Shown in pieces: positions 21,404 through 31,368 of a DNA stretch of 64,000 nt (positions are counted from its first letter, which is position 1; every line of letters begins with the position of its first letter). Under the pieces are notes generated by a model, which was given only the letters and a program-made list of their open reading frames with translations, was not told the origin of the DNA and did no database searches. Source of the DNA: Periplaneta americana (taxonomy: Eukaryota; Arthropoda; Insecta; Blattodea; Blattidae); the NCBI RefSeq assembly GCF_040183065.1, contig NC_091126.1:147152204-147216203 (forward strand). Reading direction: 5' to 3'. Both the position numbers and the translations under genes were made by a program.

Positions 21404-22375
21404 TCATAAATTTGCAGAATTATTTATAATGAAGATGTGCTCGTCTGTCCTCCTTCCTGGCAAACTTTTCGATGACCCTGTTCTTAAGTTCGGAATTTGA
21501 TGGAGATGCTCCTTAAGAATAGAACAGAAAGCCAACGAATTCAGCCTATCGTGACCCATGGTGTTTCTGAGAAATGCTTTTATCCTGTTTAATGTGCTGA
21601 AACTTCGTTCTAACACAGCTGTTGAAACAGGTGTTCTTAGTGCGATTCGAAGGGCTTTTACTACTTCAGAGAATGAATCTTCAAAGGAGTAATCCATAAG
21701 AAAAACTGAACAAATCTCACACAGAGGAAATGTCTTTAAATGTATAATTTCGATAGATCACTGACAGTTCACTAATAAATTTTTCTTTCGAAATTAAAGG
21801 ACAGTAATTTTTTTACGAAAATATTAGCCAGGTCGGTGGGGAACTTATCTCTATATGAAGCAAATTTCTTTGGCTCAAGTATATTAAAATTGCCAAATGT
21901 ATGTGATTGCAGGAAAAGTAATTGAATTGGTTGATAAAGATATCGCATATTTCTTTGGCATCTTCCAACAGGTTTACTTGTCTACTGAGTTTCAACCTTT
22001 TTCTTGGAGCAAACGAACATTCTTCTTCATCATTGACATTTATTTCATTTCTGTTAGTGTTCTCTCTTATTTCCATTACAACTAACTCAAAATGTTGTAA
22101 TGCGTCAGATATTCTCAATCTATTTGCAGTTTGCATCTGTATTATATTGTATAATATATCAACATGTTTTATTAAGTCATAAAAGAAATTTAGAAAAACA
22201 AAAATTCATTATTATTTAACAAGTTTTTTTTAGACCAAAAGCTTCTCTCACTGTTATATCATTCCATTCATTTGAGTCATCTCCCTCTTCAATTCTTTCG
22301 AAGCATTTCAATAGCTCCGCTTAATTTCCCTTAATGGAGGATACAACTCGGGACTGATAGTTCAATCGTATTGCT
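21404..22375 (-). pseudogene. hAT transposase relic (DUF4371/ZMYM-like type)
   Basis: Two minus-strand pieces are recognisable. At 21404-21697, TPVSTAVLERSFSTLNRIKA followed by LNSLAFCSI is the C-terminal hAT dimerisation domain. At 21813-22136 there is an internal part (ANRLRISDALQHFELVVMEI). Farther right, about 22229-22370, a third piece reads ECFERIEEGDDSNEWND-like sequence after frame correction. Frameshifts and stops separate them. A TIR-like ggcggctcgtgat lies near 21237. The 5' half is interrupted at 22386 by the P-like element; I did not find the continuation on the far side. Confidence 0.8.
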
Positions 22376-22540
22376 GAAATGAAATCACAGTCTAATATAT
22401 ACAGTCGCGCAACTTCAACACTTTTTTTGCCAACATTCGCGACACTAGCGCCCAAGCGGCAGGCAAGGCACTGGTCATAGGGTTGATACAGCCAGCACAT
22501 GCTTTAAGGGGATGCGAGATGTTATAATGACGTTTTAATC

Positions 22541-22663
22541 ATGCGTCGGAATAAAGGCAATGTGTGCAATGACGAAAATCGCAGTAACAACAAGTTTAAA
22601 TATCCGAATTTGTCGTTCTTGAGATTCCCTCAAGACCAAGAGAAAACCATAACTCAGTCATAA
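22541..22663 (+). pseudogene. THAP-domain-like N-terminal exon of the P-like element
   Basis: A 40-codon frame starts MRRNKGNVCNDENRSNNKF and continues YPNLSFLRFPQDQEK before a stop. LSFLRFPQDQEK is a close match to the THAP signature LSF.RFP.D.E, which follows the first zinc-ligand cysteines in THAP proteins and P transposases. Only one cysteine of the initial C-x(2-4)-C pair is present, so it is mutated or mis-phased there. The later C-x2-H and AVPTIF parts are absent from this frame. Its place just inside the left TIR is where the P transposase start codon is expected. It is too short to be recognised without the element context. Confidence 0.65.
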
Positions 22664-22945
22664 CCAATAATCCACGTTGTAGGTAGCCTACGTATTGTGT
22701 TCTATAAAACACTATTTTACTACTTATCAGTTACCTATTTGTATGTCAGGAAGGACAGTTTAATTAAAAACAAAGTAAATACCTGTTACAGTATATTATT
22801 TTTTGCAGAGATCATGTGTAAATGTGTAACCATTCCGATTTTGGATAATCTATCTACAGTTTTTAATGCAAATAATTCCATAATTTTTGCATTCGTGTTT
22901 TTTCCTTTATATTTTTCAAAAGTTGAATGTTATATAGCATTCAAG

Positions 22946-23149
22946 CAGGGGCGTATTTTGCGGGCTACCGGGGCTACCGGCGGTAGCCCAAGGAAATTAC
23001 AAAAGAAAAAGTTTATAATATAACATAATGTAATAATTTTGTATTATTAGTTTTACCACAGTAATTAAAATTAAAGTAATTGTTAGATATATTTTGTGTA
23101 ATAATAGGGTCAGCGGTAGCCCAAACCCTTTAACCAGTATACGCCCCTG
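22946..23149. mobile_element. hAT MITE, 204 bp, perfect 8-bp TSD
   Basis: The ends caggggcgtattttgcgggc and caggggcgtatactggttaa (right end, reverse strand) are the termini of the full hAT at 31369-34154. The duplication cattcaag flanks it exactly (22938-22945, 23150-23157). The interior equals the two subterminal regions of the large element joined together, so it is an internal deletion derivative. It is nested in the P-like element. Confidence 0.95.
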
Positions 23150-23403
23150 CATTCAAGTAGGTATCATGATGTTAATTTTGCAAGAATTCATGGAGTATAG
23201 TAATCCTTTTGCAAAATATTCACTTCTTGAATAAATCCAGACTGTGTCGATAAATTTCTGATGTGTTGGTGTACATTCATGTGGCAGACGTATTAAGTTC
23301 TCAAGAGCCATTTTAAATTTAATATAAAAAGCAATTCTTTCTGTAATAATTTGGATGACTGTTATTGGTGTTGATTTTACATTCCCAGTGATTATTTGAG
23401 CCG

Positions 23404-23627
23404 TTCAGTGCAGAAGTGGTGTAAGTCAAAATCAGGTAATGAGGTTTAAAGTAAAAATTCTGTAAAATACAGCGCAAAGTAGCAATTAATATATCCTTCG
23501 TGCTATTCACTGACTATTAATAGTTTAAATACATTCAATATTAACTGCCGCTTTGCGCTGTATTTTACAGAATGTTTACCTTAACCCCTCATTACCCATT
23601 TTTGACTTACACCACTTCTGCTCTGAA
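23404..23627. repeat. Inverted repeat, two ~90-bp arms, 45-bp spacer
   Basis: Arms 23404-23492 and 23538-23627 are inverted copies, sharing for example ctgtaaaatacagcgcaaag and gcagaagtggtgtaagtcaaa in part. It lies inside the P-like element. Origin is unknown. Confidence 0.85.
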
Positions 23628-24518
23628 AATAAAATTAGGCCTACATTTTCTGAGTTAATTGAAGTTACAATTTTTCCAACAAAATTGTGTGTTCATTTAT
23701 TTGTTCTCACCTACGTCATATTAACAGTAAGTGCATGTAAATTACGTATTATATAGGTAGGATATGTTAAAATTAGGCATTATGTGTGAAAACTGGAAAT
23801 GTAATGTAAAACGCGGTAAACTTGCCATAAAAATTTAAACCATAACATCAGCACTATTTGTGACACAAAATAATAAAGGAAATACCGGTTCTTAAAAAAT
23901 GGAAAAATAATGAACTTCATATTAATGTTTAAATCCTCCCCTTTTCTTTATTTTCAAGTTTACCTCAGCGGCCGAGTTTACCCCAATTTGCGGTATGCAA
24001 AATCGTTAATTTCTCAGGAAATAGGGAGAGGAGTTCACCACGCGATGTACCCTACGAGATATTCCCTACAATTTTGAAGCTACTAATTCTTACTCTTCTC
24101 ACAGGAAATACAAAGTTCCAATGATTCATAAATATATTTAGGAATGAGTTGAATTAATCGACCACGCAACGAACAATTATATTATTTCAAACCATGATAC
24201 GTGATTAGGGCCATGATTCAGTTGTAAGGAGCAGAAAGAATTACGTTTATTCCCAGCTTCTGAAACTTGTAGATTAACTGCGTGTGAAATTCTTCCAGGA
24301 TTCTAAAGTAGAATTAATAAGAACCATATACACTTATTGTATAGCATAAAAATATAAAATAAATTACGCAAAACCCGTTTTCTGATGTGTTATCATATGT
24401 CGTGTGCACACTTTTAACTTGCCTGCCGCTAGAGGGCTACTGTCGCGCCAGCTGTCAAATGTTGGCATATTTTATACGTATGACTTGCGTGACTGTATCT
24501 ATTAGACTGTGATGAAAT

Positions 24519-24657
24519 GCTAGGAACAATAGACTGTGCAGGTACCATTTCGCATTGTCTATGGTGAGGCGATAGTACCGATCCTAGTGGTTAGCAACTA
24601 TCTATGGATGCATATTTACTACGTATTGAGCTTCGTGACTGTATATACTAGACTGTG
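24519..24657. mobile_element. P-like family terminal fragment
   Basis: The segment ends gactgtatatactagactgtg, the family TIR, and matches the right half of the 27794-27976 element on the reverse strand, for example ggttagcaactatctat and tttactacgtattgagcttcg. Its partner end was not found. It directly abuts the right TSD of 22386-24511, so the larger element may have inserted into an older family member. Confidence 0.75.
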
Positions 24658-24755
24658 TTTACAATAAAAGTTTTACTTTGAAAAACAAGATGGATCTTTA
24701 AAGTAATGTCATGTTTAGAAATGGATATACAGAGGAATGTTTTAATTAATTGATA

Positions 24756-24915
24756 TTAAGACATCTTGAAACTGATCCCACCAAATTCAAGGAATATTTC
24801 AGACTTTATCCCGAAAAATTTCGTTTTGTTTTAAGTTTAACTGAATGTAAAATTACCCACAAAATTTGTTCAGATACCAATAAGCCCAGCTGAAAGATTA
24901 GCAGTAACCTTAACG
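24756..24915 (+). pseudogene. Harbinger-type transposase fragment
   Basis: The frame reads LRHLETDPTKFKEYFRLYPE, KFRFVLSLTECKITHKICSD, then, after a one-base shift, SPAERLAVTLT. This matches the N-terminal part of Harbinger/HARBI1-type nucleases (D...F....R...E.F..LL..V...I.K.DT..R..I...ERL..TLR.L). Only about 50 codons remain and no DDE residues. It is 35 bases left of a Penelope-type terminal fragment. Confidence 0.7.
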
Positions 24916-24949
24916 TAAATACCAATTATATAAAAACACTTTATTTTTT

Positions 24950-25032
24950 ATTGATTCTGGTTCACGTTAACACTTTGTTTAAAAAAACTTAAAATTGCTT
25001 TACGACACATTAAAAGTGTTGAAATTAAAAAA
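24950..25032. mobile_element. Penelope-type terminal fragment
   Basis: The stretch gttcacgttaacactttgtt followed by acttaaaattg matches the outer end of the palindrome at 10944-11405 (there 11393-11450, inverted). No arms or second copy are here. Confidence 0.55.
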
Positions 25033-26076
25033 TATATAATATATATATTTTTTTTACTTTTTACAACGTTAATTTTCTTCATTTAGGAGCATTTATTTAG
25101 AAAATAATGTTACAAATAAAAAAAATATGAGAAGGAGGTTGTTGCACTTCTCTCCTTTGCTCGGCATTCCAGTTCACTTACTATTTCACACTCCATCTTT
25201 TGCTTCAGTAGCTACATCTGCCGCATCGTATGTATATTTCAATTATAAATAATTTTACTCAATTGTATTATTAGCTCTGATTGATGCAAAATACAGATTT
25301 ATTATTGTTTAGCGAGCCCCTACCACGCCGTAGCGGAGAAGTGAGAAATATGTTCCCAAATTGAAGCAGCACAAAGCTGCCATTTGTTAGGTAGAAAACG
25401 CGTGGGATTTCGAAACCGCTAATCGAATACGTGTTGTATTGCGTATCCTAAAGCTAAATGTTTTTGTTTAAAGGAACAATACTTCCTTTGCGATACCTTT
25501 AATACCGTGTCTCTTTGTCAGCAGAGTTGCTAGGTTTTCTGCGAGGGAAGTCGGGATATCAGAAGCTAACCTAAGACATTAGACTTGTCAACAATTTAGC
25601 CTATCATAAGATTTATAGCAGTTTTCTGCACAGTGTTCACGTGCTTTTTAATGTAATACTGTAATAGGCCTGTTCGCCTCCGTGAGAAACACTAAAATGC
25701 GAAGGACACACAATACAGTGAACACTACAATAATTTTTTCTTTTACTAACCGCGAATAGCCTATGTTTCAACAATTTGCTAATAAATTAATTTTGGAACC
25801 GGTACTGCAACAATTTCACTATCTGACGATGAATCCATGTTTAAACATAGTTCACTAAACTATAAAACGCAGCAATTGTATGTCTCTGTTATTAATGTAA
25901 AGTACGATATCAAAATGCCATCTTTCTTGCCAGTCAACGCACTTGAAATACACAATGTTTACCAATTGCGAGAACAGCGACTAGGGGCCGGAACGGAATA
26001 ATCAACAATGCGGTAGAACTTGAAGAAGTATTATTTTGCGAGTTTAGTTGCCTTACGGCAATCAGCTGGGCTACCT
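25033..26076. other. Nothing firmly recognised
   Basis: AT-rich with a few GC-richer patches. A cagagttgc end near 25522 might pair with caaccctg near 26306, as discussed under rejected items. Confidence 0.4.
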
Positions 26077-26899
26077 CATAGACTTACTAAATATCCGCAG
26101 GTTATCTCTGTGTTTATAATGTTACCATTTGAGTCATTATATAAATAAAAATATCGGACAGTAGGAAATACAGACTAATTTGTATAAATATGTTCAAGGC
26201 TAATATCTGTAAAATCGGGATTTTTGTCAATCCCGACTCCCTTTAATCGGGACTCAGCCAGGAAATTTGAAGAATCCCGCCTAAATTGGGATACCCGACA
26301 ACCCTGGCTGTCAGACATAGGTACTGTGTTCAGACTTGCATCATTTTCATAGGAACTCTGAATGTGAACATTCATAACCACGGTTAATAAAAGAATTAAT
26401 ATGTCAACTTTTTAATTCAATCTGTAGGTTAAATTGCTGTATAAAAAGTAGTAGCAGCAGTAGCAGGAATAGTAGTAGTAATAATAGCAGTAGCAGCAAT
26501 AGCATAAGAAACTGTTTCATTAATCCGTAACTAAGACAGGAATTACTTTCAATCGGTTATATTCAAATATATATATATATCCACTTCCGGTTAAGGGAAT
26601 CTTTACTCAGAGGAAACTTGAAGCATAAAGAGTCACATGACAAGTACAATAGTTAGTCTTCTGTAACATAATATGGAGAAAAAATCGTCTTAGAAATTAA
26701 GGACTAACTAACCAGTGAAATATAACATTCCTTCCTTCTTTATCGTTACATCCATGTGCATTGCTGCAATAAAAAACAGCACACGAAAGAACCACACTTA
26801 TTCAGCTCTACCAAACAAATGGCCGCTCGTCGACTGTTCAATTTGGGAACATAACACTAGCGCCAGTGAGCGGTCTAGCGGTTATTTAGTAAGTCTATG
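26077..26899. mobile_element. Candidate DNA element with 22-bp inverted ends
   Basis: The left end catagacttactaaatatccg and the right end, reverse strand catagacttactaaataaccg, match with one difference. No TSD and no coding sequence were recognised. The interior includes AGC/AGT-rich low-complexity sequence near 26450-26510 and an AT dinucleotide run near 26567. Confidence 0.5.
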
Positions 26900-27228
26900 T
26901 TGTTTAGTTGGTTCTTCGTTTTGACTCATGTCGAACAGGAATATATTTTTGGAGACATAATTAATATCTCGTCTTCGTGAAAAAATTTTTACCGCCATTA
27001 TGATATGTATAATGTGTAGATCACATGTTATTAAATGGTTTAGTTCATTACCTACTGTAATTTTACAATAATTGGATTCTGGCGATGATCGCCAGGTTTA
27101 ATGCCTCGAAAGCAAACTCCGACGATGTTCATCGAGCCCAGCTATGTTCGTTGACGACCATCACTATAAAGAAACCATGTACATTCAAATCAACGGGAAG
27201 GAATCCCAACGAAGATCGTCGGCGAGTT

Positions 27229-27292
27229 TGTATGTATGTATGTATGTATGTATGTATGTATGTATGTATGTATGTATGTATGTATGTATGTA
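27229..27292 (+). repeat. (TATG)n microsatellite
   Basis: About 16 tandem tatg units. The YVCM-type open frames across it are artefacts of the repeat. Confidence 0.97.
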
Positions 27293-27562
27293 TCCAATGC
27301 CTACCCACTTCATTTCACGTGATTTGAGTTCCGCATATTGCGAATAGATGGCAGAACTGTGACCCATTTTCTAGCTCGTTGGCGAAGCTCCCCGTAGGAA
27401 AACCGTAGCTTTACCGCTAATATGACGTGCGAACAAATGAATATACATAAGAAAACATCATCTGAACATTAGTAGTGCAGTGCGGCTTTTTGCACCACCT
27501 ATCTGCCGTGTCGGAACTAAGCAGGTGACACGAAATCGCAAACTCATAAATTAGTATGATAA

Positions 27563-27779
27563 TAAAGGTATGTTTTATTTAACGACGCTCGCAACTGCAG
27601 AGGTTATATCAGCGTCGCCGGATGTGCCGGAATTTTGTCCCGCAGGAGTTCTTTTACATGCCAGTAAATCTACTGACATGAGCCTGTCGCATTTAAGCAC
27701 ACTTAACTGCCATCGACCTGGCCCGGGATCGAACCCACAACCTTGGGCAGCGCTATACCAACTCGCCAACCAGGTCGAC
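27563..27779 (-). mobile_element. tRNA-derived SINE, family D
   Basis: On the minus strand it starts with a tRNA-like head (GACCTGGTTGGCGAGTTGGT, box A) and has box B GGTTCGATCCC. The end at the left reads tatgttttatttaacgacgc on plus. Imperfect flanking duplication around attagtatgata and atttgtatgata is present. A P-like MITE inserted immediately to its right. Confidence 0.88.
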
Positions 27780-27793
27780 AATTTGTATGATAC

Positions 27794-27976
27794 CACAGTC
27801 TAGTATATACAGTCGCGAAGCTCAATACGTAGTAAATATGCAAACATTAGATAGTTGCTCACCACTAGGATCGCTAATATCGCCTCGTTACAGGCAATGC
27901 AAAATAGTACCGTCACAGTCTATTGTTTCTAGCACCCTCAAAACTCAAGCTTCGTGACTGTATACAGTAGACTGTG
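27794..27976. mobile_element. P-like MITE, 183 bp, perfect 7-bp TSD
   Basis: The left end CACAGTCTAGTATATACAGT and the reverse-complemented right end CACAGTCTACTGTATACAGT share about 28 bases. The duplication atgatac lies at 27787-27793 and 27977-27983. It has no coding sequence. It is the short form of the family represented by 22386-24511 and 45041-46575. Confidence 0.9.
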
Positions 27977-28565
27977 ATGATACGGTAGTCTTTGACAAGA
28001 CTAATTGCTACTGCTATTGTAAAAAGCTGATTTATAAATAAATAAAGAAGTAATGATTAAGACTTTAGAAATTCTAAAAATGTCTCATTCCCTTGGATTT
28101 AAATTAAAAGTACCGTAAATGGTAATATTCGTTTATGGATGATTAAATCCTCTCAATACAGGTTGCATTGCCCCAGAGAGTTATAAGATGGACTGAGCAT
28201 AAGATAAATATATATTTAATAAGTTCGTACAATGAAGAGTTTAGTATTTATTGCGTTTATAGGGCCTACTTGAATTTTCTCTTTATTAACAAAGAGGAAA
28301 TTCGGCACAAATCACACACAATTTGTCATTATTGGGTCAAATGTAAGAAAAGTTTAATCTCCAAAAGCCTCAGCCTAGTTGCGAGAGAGTGTGAGATCAA
28401 TATATTTCGTTTCTAATTATATTAGACTACACAATGTATCCATCATGCAAAAAGAAGTGTAGCAAGCTGTGGCTGCTGTTGTTTCTGATTCCGGTAACAA
28501 TGTTAACCGAGATCCGACGGCCAATTAGTCACTCATAACGAGTGCACCTCTGCACATGTGTGGAC
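27977..28565. other. Nothing recognised
   Basis: AT-rich sequence without a supported feature. Confidence 0.5.
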
Positions 28566-30183
28566 CAGTGACGTCCGGTGGCCCAACAGATCACCCAAGC
28601 AGCCGCGTAGTCAAGTTTTCTTTTCCTTCTTACTATTTATATTTGATTCAAATACTTATAACATTACTAATTATAAAAATACGTTGGTATTTGGTACCCA
28701 CTTCTTTTTACAAAATCTATAAGATTAGACCTACTGCAACTACTGCCTAAAATTAAAAATACTATTATAAAAGACTACTCTAAGTATTGGTCAGTCGTGG
28801 CGAGCTATTCCATCTTGTTGGGGAAACATGTGGTAATAATCGTCGACCCAGAAATTCATCAAATTTTGTGCGCTTTGATGACTTGGAGAAAAACGCTACA
28901 AGCCCAGAAAGAGTAGCAAAATATATACGGCATTCAGGAATACTTGAAGCACTTTGGGACAGTGTTAAATTTAAACAGTGAACAAAGAGAGCTTGTGGTA
29001 AAGACGCCTTAATATTAGCTTGACACCATGTAATGAAGAGGCCATCACTGCACTTCCCTCTGTGCGACAAGTTTCTTACTGCAGTTTGAAAAGTCTTGAA
29101 TATCTCCTAAAAATAAGATCAGAATGTGCTACCGCTGTTTTGTCCTCACTTACATCACGGAGGCACACAAACCGCTCTACCACCCTTCCTTCAATTGTAT
29201 ATCGATAAACGTGAGAAAATTGTGATTTATTCGAGACGTCAGTTGTCTCATCAGCTAATATGGCAAACATTTCTGTAATTGCTGTTTAATTTTCTTATTA
29301 AGTGCACTGGCAACATATTCAATTAAATCATTTTGAATACGATTTGATACACCTTTGAATACTGTAGATGTCTCCAAGTGATTTTTTAGAAGAGAGTCGC
29401 ACTGGGCAGTGTAGTCCAAAAGTTCTAAATAATTACCGTGGTTGTTGGATATTTTCGACTTACCGTTTCCTATAAATGAAAGTTCCAGTTTTGCAAGTAA
29501 ACAAACGGCGTTTATAAGCCTTTTCAGAATGTCTCTATTGCGTGTTATCTTTTCATTATGTAGAATAATACTTTGTTGTGTTTGGTCACTTTGCTCAGTT
29601 TCAATATGCACAGTTCCAAAAGTCACGAGTGCGTTAAAAGCACGAATGTGTACAATAGCAACATCATGATCCCGTATTGCTTTAGTTAAATTATTGTATT
29701 TAGACTTTGTTGCTGAATTAAATTATTATTATTATCACCAGACATAATCAAAACTTTTTATTGCACTTATAGGCCTATACACGTACACAATGTAACTACA
29801 AAGTACCGGTACAAACAAACGCGAGAGAAACAGTATGTTAGACTCATTCGACTTCGCGCACACAGCCAGCCCAGGCAGGCTACCACAGTCTCGTGAGGCG
29901 TCCCTCATTGGTTAGAAGTTATAATGACGTGGGTTGTCATGGCAACTTCCACGCTAACCTACATTCAGCATCAGCACTGCTGGTACGCTGGTGCCAGCTG
30001 GGGAATGCAGTATGTGCATTGTATATGCCCCATCACGCGACTTACAATTAACAAAACGTATTTAGAAACGTTTCAGGACTTTATGATTAAATAAACAGAA
30101 AGTTTAATCATGGATTTACGTAGACATCGTGATTCTTATAATCAATCAGTGCTTGGGTTGCTTGGATGGACTGCACGTCACTG
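28566..30183 (-). mobile_element. Candidate hAT element with degraded ends
   Basis: The left end cagtgacgtccggtgg and the right end (reverse strand cagtgacgtgcagtcc) are similar, and both are followed by a caacccaagca-like block. They enclose a hAT transposase relic. I found no matching 8-bp duplication, so the boundaries are tentative. The right part contains a GC-richer promoter-like stretch near 29840-30000. Confidence 0.6.
28780..29745 (-). pseudogene. hAT transposase relic (DUF4371 type)
   Basis: Three minus-strand pieces are in order. At 29255-29626: GNYLELLDYTAQCDSLLKNH and TSTVFKGVSNRIQNDLIEYV. At 29076-29270: ILADETTDVSNKSQFSHVYR, containing the conserved DE of the catalytic region. 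At 28780-29070: PQALFVHCLNLTL and SPTRWNSS. The same blocks occur in the better copy at 31461-33667 (AIVVDETSDCSNQSQLS, FVHCYSHVLNL, APTRWNF). The N-terminal TTF-type zinc finger and the C-terminal dimerisation domain are missing. A start-like MSGDNNNN lies at about 29745. It is a decayed relative and not the same family, as the termini differ. Confidence 0.85.
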
Positions 30184-30292
30184 CATTGCGCCACTGTCAT
30201 ATATCTATGACGCAGTGCATGCGGGTAGGTCACTAGAGGGAACCCAAGAGGTGGAACTTAAACTGAGAGAATTCGATCCGACATAGGGATGG

Positions 30293-30380
30293 GAATCCGG
30301 TGTGGCTTAGTGGATAGAGCGTCAGCACGTAGAGCTGAAAACCCGGGTTCAAATCCCGGTGCCAGAATTTTTCTCTGTTC
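30293..30380 (+). mobile_element. tRNA-like SINE unit, family E, copy 3
   Basis: The plus strand reads GGTGTGGCTTAGTGGATAGA, then GGGTTCAAATCCCGGTGCCA, followed by the same aatttttctc motif as the other family E copies. A functional tRNA is unlikely: the anticodon arm is irregular and there is no clear acceptor-stem pairing or terminator. Confidence 0.65.
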
Positions 30381-30495
30381 CACTCATTCTTCATCATATG
30401 ATGACGCAGAATTTCTGCACGGAAATATCATATGTACTTTGGTACGTCGTAATAATATACTTTATATCAGGGTTGGGCATCGGGAGCAGATCCAG

Positions 30496-30690
30496 CAGTG
30501 GCGTATACTGGTTAAAGGGTTTGGGCTACCGCTGACCTTATTATTACACAAAATATATCTAACAATTACTTTAATTTTAATTACTATGGTAAAACTAATA
30601 ATACAAAATTATTACATTATGTTATATTATAAACTTTTTCTTTTGTAATTTCCTTGGGCTACCGCCGGTAGCCCGCAAAATACGCCCCTG
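30496..30690. mobile_element. hAT MITE, 195 bp, perfect 8-bp TSD
   Basis: It is the reverse orientation of 22946-23149 with the same ends (cagtggcgtatactgg and a right end cgcaaaatacgcccctg). The duplication agatccag is exact (30488-30495, 30691-30698). It lies 680 bases from its likely autonomous parent at 31369-34154. Confidence 0.95.
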
Positions 30691-30835
30691 AGATCCAGAC
30701 TCTAAACGGGGACACTTAATATTCATCCGTCACTAAATCGACGCTGCGCGGTGTTCAGCAGGGAAGAAAGGGGATGAAGAGAAATCATATGGCTCCCCGT
30801 GAGAGTACAATCTGCTCTTGCTGCCCAGTCCTGCT

Positions 30836-31186
30836 TTATATGGTCGTCTTTCTCTTCTGTAGGGAGGTGTGAGCATTTATAACTACGATATCGCACCATC
30901 TACCCTTAAGTACTAAATAGGCCCTATGATAATCTATCACAGATAAATTCGACTTTTTTACTGCTGATTTTAATCCTTCATGAACAAAGAATCCCGTTCC
31001 TAATTGGTGATTATTGTTTCCTTTCCCATAATACAAGTAATCTCCTATTTGTGATATGCCATTCCCATCTAACCTAATCTCCTGTACTCCCACAAAGTCT
31101 ATTCTATATCTAGCTAGTTCTTTTGCTACTAATGTTACCCCTCCTGTTCTATACAGACTTGTAACATTCCAAGTTCCAAATCTCAT
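30836..31186 (-). pseudogene. LINE endonuclease (EEP) domain fragment
   Basis: A clean frame reads MRFGTWNVTSLYRTGGVTLV, FVGVQEIRLDGNG and GTGFFVHEGLKSAV. These are the first motifs of an apurinic-type endonuclease of non-LTR retrotransposons (the FGTWNVRTL and QE(T/I)R(L/W) motifs), in sequences often labelled craniofacial development protein 2-like. The frame stops at 30836 with the catalytic SDH end and the reverse transcriptase lost. The 5' UTR-like part continues right to 31368 and, beyond the inserted hAT, to about 34200. Confidence 0.85.
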
Positions 31187-31368
31187 AAGCTTATTCCTTT
31201 GCTGTGGTCGTGCCAGAGAATCAGTCCCATTCCAAGGCTTATTTTGAGGTTGTTAGCCCTTCGCCCAATCCCCAAGCTGGAGGACCACCCCTTATCGGCT
31301 GTCCACAACTGCTTATTCAATATATTCACAGCTACCCTCCATATCTGGAGGCTGTCTCCTCTATCAGC

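Larger units (their letters stand above)
22386..24511 (+). mobile_element. P-superfamily-like transposon, 2.1 kb, 7-bp TSD
   Basis: The left end CACAGTCTAATATATACAGT matches the reverse-complemented right end CACAGTCTAATAGATACAGT. The similarity continues inward to a shared gcggcaggcaag about 90 bases in. The duplication atgaaat flanks it exactly (22379-22385 and 24512-24518). A THAP-like first exon lies 155 bases inside the left end at 22541. A THAP DNA-binding domain in the transposase is the hallmark of P elements. It contains a hAT MITE (22946-23149) and an inverted repeat (23404-23627). It inserted into the hAT relic at 21404-22375. The rest of the transposase was not recognised. Confidence 0.75.

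Noticed and set aside
25522..26306. Possible hAT element with cagagttgc and caaccctg ends
   Set aside because: The end match is weak, the flanks tttgtcag and gctgtcag agree at only 6 of 8 bases, and it would overlap the better-supported inverted ends at 26077-26899.
27085..27367. Frames with repeated YVCM or YIHT across the TATG repeat
   Set aside because: They arise from a tetranucleotide microsatellite and lack other coding signals.
30293..30380. Functional tRNA gene candidate
   Set aside because: Box A and B are good, but the sequence shares its 3' extension with SINE family E and shows no clean cloverleaf.
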